The notes under the pieces were generated by a model. It worked only from the letters and a program-made list of their open reading frames with translations. It searched no databases and was not told where the DNA came from. DNA of 64,000 bases, from assembly GCA_964583335.1 (NCBI GenBank), contig CAZOVG010000002.1, positions 1 through 64,000 of the forward strand, written 5' to 3'. Shown one piece after another: positions 1 to 8,341 of the stretch. Source of the stretch: JAGNKE01 sp964583335. Lineage in GTDB: Bacteria; Pseudomonadota; Alphaproteobacteria; Micavibrionales; Micavibrionaceae. Numbering within the stretch: position 1 is the first letter of the stretch; each line of letters opens with the position of its first letter. The translations under genes were made by a program, and so were the position numbers.

Positions 1-303
1 AACCTCGGGAGACTTCTCTCAGTTTGAAACACAACGCACACAACGCGGGCGGCGGATCTGTCGTCATTGCGAGGAGGCCGCAGGGCCGACGCGGCAATCT
101 ATCCAGAGGCATCCCGATATGAATCGCAAAGACGCGAAGACGCGAAGCTTTCTGTGGAACACGACGATTTTAAAGTTATGTCATTCCTGCGGAAGCAGGA
201 ACCTCGGGAGACTTCTCTCAGTTTGAAACACAACGGGCATAACGCGAGCGGCGGTCTTCTCAGTGATCAGGTCCCTGCTTTCGCAGGGATGACAAGGACG
301 GGG
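1..303. repeat. composite intergenic repeat, copy 1
   Basis: No gene is supported here. The stretch is built from modules that recur elsewhere in the window. About 63-253 is nearly identical to about 44502-44693, including the shared cores around GTCATTGCGAGGAGGCC and TCATTCCTGCGGAAGCAGG, and ends in a module CCTCGGGAGACTTCTCTC that occurs twice within this stretch (near 3 and near 212). At about 276-298 there is a third module, the hairpin CCCTGC-TTTC-GCAGGG. Function unknown; location between genes and strong palindromes fit a REP/BIME-like element. It may also help to end the minus-strand flagellar transcript that stops at 304. Confidence 0.75.
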
Positions 304-732
304 CTAGGCGTCTTCTTCCTGCCGGGCGCGGAAACGGTCGAGGCCGATCTCGTCGAGTTCCTGCGCTTCCCGTTTCGCACGCGCCTGCGCTTGCTGTTTT
401 TCCCGGTTTTCCTGAACGATCTCGATGCGGCGCAAATCCGCGTAGGCCTGACGCATATCGTCCTGCGCCACGATGATGCGGTTTTCGAGGCGGGCGATGG
501 CGGCGTCGATCTCCTCCATCCTGATATCCACGGCCTTGGCGTAGGCGCCGAAGAAGCCCAGCATGTCCGCGCCCATTTCCTGAATCGTCTTGCGTTCGTG
601 CGCGAATTCGTCGGTCAGCCTGCGTTTCTCGTTCGCCTGCTCCTCCGCCTGACGGTAAAGCTCGGCGAGGTATTTCTGTTTTTGTTCGATGGCGTGTTTG
701 CGCACGCGGATCAGAGGTTTCAGATTGGCCAT
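304..732 (-). CDS. fliJ: FliJ-like flagellar export chaperone
   Basis: Small, almost wholly charged helical protein of 142 residues, the usual FliJ length. It starts MANLKPLIRVRKHAIEQ, like FliJ N-termini, then forms one long coiled coil rich in Glu, Arg and Gln with no membrane segment. FliJ is the soluble stalk of the flagellar type III export ATPase, working with FliI and FlhA to feed export substrates. It lies on the same strand as fliI (2856-4187) and downstream of it, separated by two CheD-like genes and one opposite-strand gene. Assignment rests on length, coiled-coil character and the fliI neighbourhood; primary sequence of this family is weakly conserved. Confidence 0.65.
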   Translation of the reverse strand: MANLKPLIRVRKHAIEQKQKYLAELYRQAEEQANEKRRLTDEFAHERKTIQEMGADMLGFFGAYAKAVDIRMEEIDAAIARLENRIIVAQDDMRQAYADLRRIEIVQENREKQQAQARAKREAQELDEIGLDRFRARQEEDA

Positions 733-759
733 GGCTCAAGAGACAGAAAAAAGTTGAGA

Positions 760-1467
760 TCAGACGATCTCGGGTTCGGACAATGAGTTTAGCGCGTCCT
801 GCCCGTAATAGACAATCCTGCTATGGTCCTTCAGCGGCAGGCGGACCATTCCGCCGAGATTGACGACTTCGGCGGCGCGGCGTTTCCAGTCCTCGGCCTT
901 ATGGCCGTGCGCCACGGCGTGGTTGAAGACACTCAGGCTGCCGCGCACGAGCCCCTTGTCCCACAAGTCTGTATGGACGGCGACGCTGTTGGGGTTTTCC
1001 TTGCCCCGGAAATCCGCGCTTAGAATTTCGGTTTCGTACTGGGCCAAAACGTCCAGAACGTCGGCGATGAGACCGTCCACAACGGGGCCGCGCATACGGG
1101 GGCCGACAAGGCGGACCTGCGTGCCCTCGCCGCCGACCATCGTGAGCATCTCGCGCAGGGCCTCCTCCCCCTTCAGGGAGAGAGATTCAAATTTTTGGCC
1201 TTCGGTTGTGAGATGCGCAAGCCCGATCACCCCGGTTTCCGGGTTGCGGGCGATGACGGCCATGCCCGAACCGACGGTGACCGCGCCGAGCGCCGGATAT
1301 TTGGATTGCGGCGAGGCGATGCCCGCCATGTTCATTTCGACGTGGACGGCCTGCCGCGCATCGAAGAGCTTGGCCGCGTTTTGGACGTACGGCGCAGGCG
1401 GCAGGTCCATCAGGGCCTTCAGCCACCCTTCGCGGTCTTTGTCATAGGCTGTGAATTTCAGGGACAT
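760..1467 (-). CDS. CheD-like protein lacking the catalytic cysteine
   Basis: A 235-residue paralog of the next gene upstream. The middle reads GSGMAVIARNPETG followed by GLAHL, which fits the CheD core (GSC..V...P...G.AH), then a segment ending VRLVGPRMRG where CheD has its FGG motif, and a stretch ILSADFRG resembling the late CheD DxGG region. CheD deamidates or demethylates chemoreceptor glutamines using a Cys-His pair. Here the cysteine position is Gly, so catalysis looks lost although the His of AHL remains. It follows its Cys-bearing sister by 10 bp and precedes fliJ. The family call is pattern recognition from motif order, not a search result. Confidence 0.4.
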   Translation of the reverse strand: MSLKFTAYDKDREGWLKALMDLPPAPYVQNAAKLFDARQAVHVEMNMAGIASPQSKYPALGAVTVGSGMAVIARNPETGVIGLAHLTTEGQKFESLSLKGEEALREMLTMVGGEGTQVRLVGPRMRGPVVDGLIADVLDVLAQYETEILSADFRGKENPNSVAVHTDLWDKGLVRGSLSVFNHAVAHGHKAEDWKRRAAEVVNLGGMVRLPLKDHSRIVYYGQDALNSLSEPEIV

Positions 1468-1477
1468 CGCGCGCGCC

Positions 1478-2188
1478 TCACTCCATGCCCGAGGGCGCCG
1501 GTTCGGGCCGTGGCTCGCTCAGGCCGTCATAGGCCATATGCGGTGAGGAGGAGCCGGGGGTGCTCATGTTTTCCAGATTCACGATTTCGGCATGAAGTTT
1601 TGCCACCGCGTCCTTGCCGCCCTCGGCGCTGGCGCTCATGATTTCAGACATGTTGAGTTTGCCCCGGATCAGGCCCCGGTCCCACATCGCGGAATGAACG
1701 GCGACGGCGCTGATACCCGGTTTATCGCCGAAATCGGCGCTCAGGACCGTCACGTCGTAATCTTCGAGAATTTCCGCGACGTTATCGACGAACTCCGCCG
1801 CCAGATAACCGCCGATCAAGGGGCCGACCATGCGGACCTCCAGCGGTCCGCCGCCCTGCGCCACGCGGTCCATCATGGTGACGAGAGAGAGGCGGCTTTC
1901 CTCGCCGAGGTCAGTGCTTGCGCCGTCCTGCGCGAGGTGGGCAAGGCCCGTGGCCTTGGTGCGCGGGTTATGCACCGCGAGGCCCATGCAAGTGGCCAGA
2001 TTTTCGGTGCCCAGCGCGGGGTATTTCGCGTCCGGCCCGGTGACGGCGGCCCATTCCATGCCGACCGCAGCGATGGTCTCGGGCGCGATGCGAGTCTTGG
2101 CGTCCGGCATGTACGCGCCCTTGGGCAGGCCGGCAAACGCCGCGATCCTCTCCGTTCCGCCTTCGATGTCGTCCAGTTTGACCGGCAT
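1478..2188 (-). CDS. CheD-like protein, catalytic Cys/His retained
   Basis: 236 residues. The core reads ATCMGLAVHNPRTKATGLAHL, matching the CheD arrangement of a cysteine after a small residue and a histidine about 16 residues later. Further parts match in order: LEVRMVGPLIGG (CheD FGGA region), FVDNVAEILEDYDVTVLSADFGD (CheD helix then DxGG) and a final strand before RGKL. CheD acts on chemoreceptors and binds CheC or CheY-P; here the gene sits in a flagellar export cluster rather than with the che genes at 54-60 kb, so its target could be a flagellar protein. Starts at ATG 2188; shares a 106-bp AT-rich divergent upstream region with the gene at 2295. Confidence 0.45.
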   Translation of the reverse strand: MPVKLDDIEGGTERIAAFAGLPKGAYMPDAKTRIAPETIAAVGMEWAAVTGPDAKYPALGTENLATCMGLAVHNPRTKATGLAHLAQDGASTDLGEESRLSLVTMMDRVAQGGGPLEVRMVGPLIGGYLAAEFVDNVAEILEDYDVTVLSADFGDKPGISAVAVHSAMWDRGLIRGKLNMSEIMSASAEGGKDAVAKLHAEIVNLENMSTPGSSSPHMAYDGLSEPRPEPAPSGME

Positions 2189-2294
2189 GTTTTCCCGCGT
2201 TTTATTTACAAAACATTACATGTAGGACATATTCCGTTCATATATTTTTGGCATTATTAGACGTAATCCGCCACTAAAACTATGAGGTTTGGCC

Positions 2295-2801
2295 ATGAAC
2301 CGTGCAAAAAGAATATTTTTTATAGCTTTATCAATAGCTTATATAACCACTTTTAGCGTCCCTGCGCTGGCCGAAAGCGTGCCCGCGCCGCGCCCCGGCA
2401 TGCAGAAACGCATCGACAATCTAAGCCCGGAGCAAAAGGCCAAAATTCAGGAGAAGAAAGAGATTTTCGAGAGCCTGCCGCCCGAGGAGCAAAAAGCCAT
2501 CGTCGAGGAGGCCAAGAAGAAGGTCGCTAATTTCCAGAGTCTGACGCCCGAAGAAAAAAAGGCGGCCATCCATGAGGCGGCCGCCAAACGTTATGAGGGC
2601 ATGAGCGAGGACCAAAAGGCGCAGGTGGACGCCAAGCGCGCGAAGGTCCAAAACGCCAAAGCCAAGTATGACAGTCTGAGCGAAGAGGAGAAGGCGCAGG
2701 TCAAAGCCAAGATCAAGGAGAAGCGTGCGGCGAATGGCGGTGGCCACGGCGATAAAGGCAAGCGGTTGAAAGAGAAGATGAAAAACCGGCAGGCGCAGTA
2801 A
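2295..2801 (+). CDS. secreted charged-repeat protein, unknown function
   Basis: 168 residues. The ATG at 2295 follows an AGG at 2285-2287; an upstream in-frame TTG is possible but less likely. An N-terminal signal peptide (hydrophobic segment after MNRAKR, ending near VPALAES) is followed by a Lys/Glu-rich helical domain with three degenerate repeats of the type LSPEQKAKI, LPPEEQKAI, LTPEEKKAA, LSEEEKAQV. Such repeats resemble DUF3106-type periplasmic proteins. The tail is strongly basic. It is transcribed against the flanking flagellar genes and ends in a strong hairpin. A periplasmic or envelope structural role is only a guess. Confidence 0.7.
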   Translation: MNRAKRIFFIALSIAYITTFSVPALAESVPAPRPGMQKRIDNLSPEQKAKIQEKKEIFESLPPEEQKAIVEEAKKKVANFQSLTPEEKKAAIHEAAAKRYEGMSEDQKAQVDAKRAKVQNAKAKYDSLSEEEKAQVKAKIKEKRAANGGGHGDKGKRLKEKMKNRQAQ

Positions 2802-2820
2802 CGTTTAGACCGTTTCATGA

Positions 2821-2850
2821 GGGGGCGCAGTGCGCCCTCTTTCTTTTTGC
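2821..2850. terminator. rho-independent terminator
   Basis: GGGCG-CAGTG-CGCCC hairpin followed by TCTTTCTTTTT, 20 bp after the stop of the gene at 2295-2801 and just before the 3' end of fliI on the other strand. Confidence 0.75.
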
Positions 2851-2855
2851 GGCTT

Positions 2856-4187
2856 TTACGACTTGATGCCCAGAATGGCGGCGAGCTTTGAGAAGCTGTC
2901 GTCGATGGTGGATGAGTCGTCTTTATTCTGCGTGAGGAAGGCTTCGAGCTGCGGGTAGAGGCGTACGGCCTCGTCCACCGCCGGATCGGTGCCGCGCCGG
3001 TATGCGCCGAGGCGGATGAGTTCGGCCATATCCTCGTAGGTCGAGATCACCTGTTTGGCCTTGCGGACCACGCCGTTCTGCCAGTCGCTGAAGACGTTCG
3101 GCATAGAGCGCGAGATGGATTTGAGGATGTCGATGGCAGGATAACGGCCCCGGTCGGCGATTTTGCGGTCCATCACGATATGCCCGTCCAATATCCCGCG
3201 TACCGAGTCGGAGATGGGCTCGTTGTGATCGTCGCCCTCCACGAGGACGGAGAACAGGCCCGTGATCGCCCCCTGCCCTGCCGTTCCGGCGCCCGCGCGT
3301 TCGAGCAAGCGGGCCAGTTCGCCAAAAGTTGTGGGCGGGTAGCCCTTGGAGGTGGGCGGTTCACCCGCCGAAAGACCGATCTCGCGCTGGGCCATCGCAA
3401 AGCGGGTGACAGAATCGATCAGGCAAAGCACCTGCCGCCCCTGATTGCGGAAATATTCGGCGACAGCCAGTGTAACGTAGGCGGCCTGACGGCGCATCAA
3501 AGCAGGCTCGTCGCCGGTCGCGACGATGACGACCGAACGCGCGAGGCCGTCCGGCCCCAGATCGTCCTCCAGAAATTCCTGAACCTCGCGGCCCCGCTCT
3601 CCGACCAGCCCGATCACCGAGACATCAGCCCCGGTATAACGAGCCATCATGGAGAGAAGCACGGATTTTCCTACGCCGGAGCCGGAGAATATCCCCATGC
3701 GCTGGCCCTGCCGGAGGGGCAGGAACGTGTTTACGGCGCGAACGCCGAGATCGAGTTGCGGGCCCAACCTTTGCCGTGCGTGGGCGGCGGGCGGACGGTT
3801 GCGCAACGGTATGCCCTGAAGCCCCTGAGGGAGGCCGCCCTTGCCGTCGATGGGTTCGGCCATGCCGTTTATGACCCGGCCCAGCCAAAAATCGGAAGGA
3901 TTGACGATCGGCTCCTGTGCCTGAATCACCGCCTTGCAGCCGAGGCCGATGCCCTCCAGCGTGCCGAAGGGCATGAGAAGCGCCTGTTTGTCACGGAATC
4001 CGATGACCTCGCACGGAACGATTCGGCCATTTTCTGCCCGCAGATGAACAACCGAGCCGACGGCAAGGCGGTCGCTGACGCCCGCTATCTCGACCAGAAG
4101 GCCAAGAATCTTGGTCACCTGCCCATAGAATTCGGTCGTCGGCAGTCTTGCAATCGCGGCGGCGGCCTGTTCAGCCAGTCGGTCCAT
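2856..4187 (-). CDS. fliI: flagellum-specific ATP synthase FliI
   Basis: 443 residues, normal FliI length. Walker A SGSGVGKS is at residues 168-175, followed by the catalytic GERGRE around 196-201 and the FliI/SctN signature PPTSKGYPPTTFGELARLLE with DSVTRFAMAQREIGL. It is the hexameric ATPase that energises flagellar type III export at the cytoplasmic face. The N-terminal part is a beta-barrel and the C-terminal helical domain is complete. It is first in the minus-strand flagellar group with fliJ downstream. The 275-bp region upstream, shared with ctrA, is AT-rich and contains several TTAA half-sites (near 4214, 4222, 4247), so CtrA control is plausible but unproven. Confidence 0.95.
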   Translation of the reverse strand: MDRLAEQAAAAIARLPTTEFYGQVTKILGLLVEIAGVSDRLAVGSVVHLRAENGRIVPCEVIGFRDKQALLMPFGTLEGIGLGCKAVIQAQEPIVNPSDFWLGRVINGMAEPIDGKGGLPQGLQGIPLRNRPPAAHARQRLGPQLDLGVRAVNTFLPLRQGQRMGIFSGSGVGKSVLLSMMARYTGADVSVIGLVGERGREVQEFLEDDLGPDGLARSVVIVATGDEPALMRRQAAYVTLAVAEYFRNQGRQVLCLIDSVTRFAMAQREIGLSAGEPPTSKGYPPTTFGELARLLERAGAGTAGQGAITGLFSVLVEGDDHNEPISDSVRGILDGHIVMDRKIADRGRYPAIDILKSISRSMPNVFSDWQNGVVRKAKQVISTYEDMAELIRLGAYRRGTDPAVDEAVRLYPQLEAFLTQNKDDSSTIDDSFSKLAAILGIKS

Positions 4188-4462
4188 GGGAAATAAAACC
4201 TAAAAACAGGAGGTTAATCAATTAACGCCCGAGCCCAGCCATAGCTTAATGAAAGCAAGGGGTTCCCGACTTTGGGCATTCTATCAGCATTCCCACAAAA
4301 AGAGAAATGAGAGAATTTCAAGCCCAAACATGCACTTATAAAAAAAATTTAATGGTTTATAAATTTAGAAAAGATTTGTTAACCTTTTTAATATTTGTTA
4401 AGATATTGGTTAATAAAGTGACCACTTTATATCTTGCACTTTCGTTTTCAGGGGATCTTTTC
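4188..4462. promoter_or_regulatory. divergent fliI/ctrA promoter region with TTAA half-sites
   Basis: AT-rich region between divergent fliI and ctrA. TTAA tetramers occur at 4214, 4222 and 4247 on the fliI side and at 4379, 4388, 4398 and 4410 on the ctrA side; the one at 4379 is within GTTAACC. CtrA binds TTAA-N7-TTAA or TTAACC half-sites, but none of the pairs here has an exact 7-nt spacer (5, 6 and 8 nt are seen). Autoregulation of ctrA is likely from the family; the exact operator is not resolved. Confidence 0.5.
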
Positions 4463-5170
4463 ATGCGTGTATTGTTAGTCGAAGACGACACCTCCACCGC
4501 CAAGAGCATTGAGCTTATGCTCAAGTCCGAAGGCTACATCGTTGACACCACCGATCTGGGCGAGGACGGCCTCGAGATCGGAAAGATCTACGATTACGAT
4601 ATTATCATTCTGGACCTCATGCTGCCGGACATGGACGGGTATGACGTTCTCAAGCAGCTTCGCGCCTCCAAGGTCGAGACGCCCATCCTGATCCTTTCGG
4701 GTCTGACGGAGTTGGACAACAAGATCAAGGGGCTGGGGTTCGGGGCCGACGACTACCTGACCAAGCCGTTCGACAAGCGCGAGCTGGTCGCCCGCATCCA
4801 GGCCATCGTCCGCCGTTCGCAGGGCCATTCGCAGAGCACGATCCAGACCGGAAAGATCAAGGTCAATCTCGACACCCGCACGGTGGAGGCAGACGGCAAG
4901 CCGCTGCACCTCACGGGCAAGGAGTATGGGATTCTGGAGCTTCTGTCGCTGCGCAAGGGCACGACGCTCACCAAGGAGATGTTCCTGAACCACCTTTACG
5001 GCGGTATGGACGAGCCGGAGGTGAAGATCATCGACGTGTTCATCTGCAAGCTTCGCAAGAAGCTGGCCGAATCCACGGACGGCAGCAACTATATCGAGAC
5101 CGTCTGGGGGCGTGGATACGTGCTGCGCGATCCCGAAGCCGAGAAGGACAAGAAGGCGGCGAACGCCTAG
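4463..5170 (+). CDS. ctrA: cell-cycle response regulator CtrA
   Basis: 235 residues starting MRVLLVEDD. ATG 4463 is chosen because it begins exactly at the receiver domain and follows AGGGGATC. Receiver domain 1-120 has Asp8/Asp9, phospho-acceptor Asp51 (LDLMLPDMDG) and Lys in TKPFD; an OmpR-type winged helix follows (about 130-225) with LTGKEYGILELLSLRKG and the CtrA-like segment YGGMDEPEVKIIDVFICKLRKKL. CtrA is the alphaproteobacterial master regulator of cell cycle and motility, phosphorylated through ChpT, whose gene is at 53860. The C-terminus ends KKAANA, not the Ala-Ala end that serves as ClpXP degron in Caulobacter. Confidence 0.96.
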   Translation: MRVLLVEDDTSTAKSIELMLKSEGYIVDTTDLGEDGLEIGKIYDYDIIILDLMLPDMDGYDVLKQLRASKVETPILILSGLTELDNKIKGLGFGADDYLTKPFDKRELVARIQAIVRRSQGHSQSTIQTGKIKVNLDTRTVEADGKPLHLTGKEYGILELLSLRKGTTLTKEMFLNHLYGGMDEPEVKIIDVFICKLRKKLAESTDGSNYIETVWGRGYVLRDPEAEKDKKAANA

Positions 5171-5566
5171 GCGCTTGCGGCTCTTCGCGAAGCTTTCTAT
5201 CAAACACGACGATCACAACGCACACAACGCGGGCGGCGGCTTTTTCCGTCATCCTAAGGCTAAGCCGAAGGATCTCGCTTGCGGCCTTAATCGATTGCTT
5301 CACCCGCCGGGGCGGGTTCGCAATGACGGGGTTTTCCTTGGCTGTCCTTCGGCTAAAAGCTGTAATCCCGCCATGAATCGCAAAGGCGCGAAGACTCCAA
5401 GCTTTCCGTGGAACACTGCGAATTTAAAGCTATGTCATTCCTGCGCAAGCAGGAACCTCGGGAGACCTCTCCCCTTTTGAAACACAACGCGCACAACCCC
5501 GGCGGCGGGGCGCTGGGGGCTTTCGTCCGGCGTTGACAGGTTTGGCCGCGCGGCGCATCATGCGGC
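5171..5566. repeat. composite intergenic repeats after ctrA
   Basis: No gene is seen in this 396-bp gap. It contains modules shared with the repeats at 1-303 and 44440-44900: GCGAAGCTTTCTATCAAACA near 5188, the CACAACGCACACAACGCGGG module near 5215, an element around 5236-5325 ending GGGCGGGTTCGCAATGACGG that is also present near 51290-51377, and a full variant of the CATTCCTGCGCAAGCAGG / CCTCGGGAGACCTCTC block at 5430-5480. The order of modules differs from copy to copy. Confidence 0.7.
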
Positions 5567-6589
5567 ATGGCTTTATTCCCGACCTTCGCGCGGGCCTTCT
5601 CTCGGCTCGACTCCTTCAATAACTGGATCAGGCTTTTCTGCATCCTGCTCACTTGCGCCTATGGTCTCTCGCTGGGCGCGGCGTATTTGTGGGTGTTCGA
5701 CCTGTTCCGGCATTTCATCGTTCACTATGCGATGCTGGCGCTGTTGTTCGGGGCGCTGGCGGCGGCGCGCAAGATTTGGCCGTATGCGGCGCTGATGCTC
5801 GCCCTGACGGGGGTTTGCGGGTACGAGGTTTTGAGCCGGATCGACACTGTTCCGGCGCAGGAAGCCGAGGCGCTTGAGGGGGCTCACCTTCTCAAGGTCA
5901 TCGTCTATAACCGCCATCACAGCCTGACCGAGCATCAGGCGATGGTGGATTTCATTCTGGCGGAGGAGCCGGATATCTTTTTCATCCTCGAAGCCAACGA
6001 GAGCCACGCGCAAACGCTGAAGACCGCGTTGGCGGACGCGTACCCGCACCAGTTCCTGATGCCCAAGGGGCATGCGTTCGGGATGGTGGCGGCGAGCAAG
6101 CATAAATTCACCCTCAAATGGGCGCCGAAGAGCCATCTGGTGGAGGGGCTGGAGGGCGTTCCGAATTTCATCATGCTGGTGAAAATCCAGCCGGAGGGGG
6201 CCAAGCCGGTCAAATTCTACGCCCTTCACGCGCCGCCGCCGATGCTGCCCGTCTTTTTCCGGCAACGCAACGCAGAGCTGGCGCATGTCGCGGCGCTGAT
6301 CAACCAGCAGAACAAAAAGCCGACGGACAACGTGATTCTTCTGGGCGACTGGAACATCACCCCCTACTCGCCGTTTTTTGGACAATTACTGGCGGATACG
6401 GGGTTCAAGAACCAGACGACCGCGCCATACTTCCTGCCCAGCTGGCCGGCGCGGCTGCCTTCGGTTTTGCAGATTCCGATCGACCATATTTTGCACCGGG
6501 GCGGATTGACGCTGATCGAGAAGCGGTTGGGGCCGTCGCTGGGCTCGGATCATCACGCGGTGGTCGCCGTGTTCAAGATCGAGAATTGA
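5567..6589 (+). CDS. membrane-anchored endonuclease/exonuclease/phosphatase-fold protein
   Basis: 340 residues. The N-terminal 100 residues carry about three hydrophobic helices, followed by an EEP (DNase I-like) domain: VIVYNRHHS strand, IFFILEANES (metal-binding Glu), FYALHAPPP, LLGDWNITPYSP (Asp/Asn pair) and C-terminal GSDHHAVV (catalytic Asp-His). The layout matches YafD-like inner-membrane EEP proteins, whose substrate is unknown; nuclease, phosphodiesterase or lipid phosphatase are possible. A paralog follows 8 bp downstream, indicating tandem duplication and co-transcription. All expected catalytic motifs are visible. Confidence 0.8.
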   Translation: MALFPTFARAFSRLDSFNNWIRLFCILLTCAYGLSLGAAYLWVFDLFRHFIVHYAMLALLFGALAAARKIWPYAALMLALTGVCGYEVLSRIDTVPAQEAEALEGAHLLKVIVYNRHHSLTEHQAMVDFILAEEPDIFFILEANESHAQTLKTALADAYPHQFLMPKGHAFGMVAASKHKFTLKWAPKSHLVEGLEGVPNFIMLVKIQPEGAKPVKFYALHAPPPMLPVFFRQRNAELAHVAALINQQNKKPTDNVILLGDWNITPYSPFFGQLLADTGFKNQTTAPYFLPSWPARLPSVLQIPIDHILHRGGLTLIEKRLGPSLGSDHHAVVAVFKIEN

Positions 6590-6597
6590 GATTTCAG

Positions 6598-7599
6598 ATG
6601 AAGTTCGAGGCGCATCTTCTTGGTCTGAATGCGAAGTGGTATCTTCTGGCCGCCGGGATTCTGGTTTTATGCTACGGCCTGTCGCATCTGGCGCGGTGGC
6701 ACTGGACGCTCGACCTGCTCAGTCATTTCCAGGTGCAGTATGCGTTTTTCGGGCTGGTCTTCTTTGCGATCTTCGTCGTGCTGAAAATGCCGCTGGTCGC
6801 GCTTGTGATGCTGGCGGTGTTTGCCGGAGCGTTTTACGAAACGCGGGCGCCGCTTTCGCAATCGTGGCAATTTTCCCCGCCGCAACGAATCGAAACGGAT
6901 CGAAGCAGGATTCGCGTCCTTCATTACAACAAATATTATTCCAACAAGCGGCATGACCAGATCACGCAGTTTCTTAAAAATAACGGTGAACCCTTTGATG
7001 TCGTTTTTCTTATGGAGGTTGAGCCGGACGATGCGAGGATTTTGCGCGAAGCGCTGGCCGACACGTACCCCTATTCCCTTCCGGCCGAGGGGATCGGGCC
7101 TGATTTTTCCTTGATTTTTTCTCTTCATGAGCTGCTTTCCAACGAACACCGGATGGTCGCGCCGGAGCACGTGCGGACGCGCGGGACGCGGTTTACGATC
7201 AAGCCCGAGGGATTCGACCAGCCGATCGCGCTTTATACGCTGCATACGCGCGTTCCTATTGCCGCGCGTGGGCAGTTCCGGCGGAATGCCGAGCTGTCGG
7301 GGATGTCGCAGTGGATCGCCGCCGATCCCTCCCCTTATAAAATCCTCGCGGGGGATTTCAACATCACGCCCTATTCGCCGTTTTTCGGCGATTTCGTCAG
7401 GGATTCGGGGCTGACCTATCAGACGTACGGGGTCTTTCCGCCGGGGACGTGGGTTTCGTTTTTCACCCTGCCGTTCCTTAAAATCCCCATCGACCATATG
7501 CTGGCTGGGCCGGGGATGCGGCTTCTGGAGCTGACGCCGGGGCCTGCGCGGGGATCGGACCACAATTCCCTTGTCGGGATTTTTTCGGTCTCACCGTGA
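6598..7599 (+). CDS. second membrane-anchored EEP-fold protein
   Basis: 333 residues, tandem paralog of the preceding gene. ATG 6598 is chosen because it starts the hydrophobic N-terminus (MKFEAHLLGLNAKWYLLAAG) right after the upstream stop; an open frame extends further upstream but overlaps the sister gene. Motifs run VLHYNKYYS, VVFLMEVEPDD, LYTLHTRVP, LAGDFNITPYSP and GSDHNSLVG. Compared with the sister, the residue after the final catalytic SDH changes from His to Asn, and the middle is diverged, so substrate choice may differ. Followed 45 bp later by pgsA. Confidence 0.8.
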   Translation: MKFEAHLLGLNAKWYLLAAGILVLCYGLSHLARWHWTLDLLSHFQVQYAFFGLVFFAIFVVLKMPLVALVMLAVFAGAFYETRAPLSQSWQFSPPQRIETDRSRIRVLHYNKYYSNKRHDQITQFLKNNGEPFDVVFLMEVEPDDARILREALADTYPYSLPAEGIGPDFSLIFSLHELLSNEHRMVAPEHVRTRGTRFTIKPEGFDQPIALYTLHTRVPIAARGQFRRNAELSGMSQWIAADPSPYKILAGDFNITPYSPFFGDFVRDSGLTYQTYGVFPPGTWVSFFTLPFLKIPIDHMLAGPGMRLLELTPGPARGSDHNSLVGIFSVSP

Positions 7600-7644
7600 A
7601 GGCACGGCTTTCTTTCCGTTCGCGGTTGTTTTAGGCTTGGCTTC

Positions 7645-8232
7645 ATGGATCTGATCAAAAACAACCTTGCGAATATTCTTACCTGCGCGCGGATGGCGCT
7701 GCTGCCGTTCATGATCGCGCTGTTTTACGCCGAGGCGTCGTGGGGCGGGTTCGCGGCGCTGCTGTGTTTCGTTCTGTACGCGGTCTCGGCCATCACGGAT
7801 TATTTCGATGGGTATGTCGCGCGGAAATACAATCAGGTCACGCCGCTCGGCACGTTTCTCGACCCCATCTCCGACAAGGTGTTCGTCACGAGCCTGCTGT
7901 TGCTTCTGGTCGCGTTCGGGCGGGTCGAGGGGCTCTGGATTTTGCTGGTACTGCTGATCTTCGCGCGGGAGTTTCTGGTTTCGGGGCTGCGGGAGTTTTT
8001 GGGGCCGAAGAACATCACCATGCCCGTCAGCTTCATGGCCAAGTGGAAGACCACGGCGCAGATGGTGGCGACGGGGTTCCTGATCCTCGGCCCGCACGCG
8101 CCTTATGCCCCCGAGATTGGGCTGTTTGCGCTTTCGGTTGCTACGCTGCTGACGGTGATTACGGGCGGGCAATATTTCCTCAAGGCGCTGCCGGTCCTGC
8201 TGGCGAAGGACGAGCCCTCAAGCGAGCCTTAA
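7645..8232 (+). CDS. pgsA: CDP-diacylglycerol-glycerol-3-phosphate 3-phosphatidyltransferase
   Basis: 195 residues, polytopic. The CDP-alcohol phosphotransferase signature DG-x2-AR-x8-G-x3-D-x3-D is present as ITDYFDGYVARK followed by PLGTFLDPISDK. PgsA makes phosphatidylglycerophosphate from CDP-DAG and glycerol-3-phosphate in the inner membrane, the first committed step to phosphatidylglycerol and cardiolipin. ILTCARMALLPFM at the start and KWKTTAQM late in the protein are typical of PgsA rather than of PssA. It follows the two EEP genes closely and may be transcribed with them. Confidence 0.9.
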   Translation: MDLIKNNLANILTCARMALLPFMIALFYAEASWGGFAALLCFVLYAVSAITDYFDGYVARKYNQVTPLGTFLDPISDKVFVTSLLLLLVAFGRVEGLWILLVLLIFAREFLVSGLREFLGPKNITMPVSFMAKWKTTAQMVATGFLILGPHAPYAPEIGLFALSVATLLTVITGGQYFLKALPVLLAKDEPSSEP

Positions 8233-8341
8233 GAGTCCGGGTCGGGGCAAACGGGCTTTTATAACTTTTATCAACAACTTGCTGGGGATGATTTCGGGGA
8301 ACGATCTGGACCGTACCGGGGAAATTGCGTAGCCTTTTTTT

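Noticed and set aside
67..786. 239-codon plus-strand ORF over fliJ
   Set aside because: Antisense to fliJ with repeat DNA at its start; composition is the complement of a charged coiled coil.
4379..4413. Exact CtrA operator before ctrA
   Set aside because: TTAA tetramers are spaced by 5, 6 and 8 nt, never 7; reported only as half-sites.
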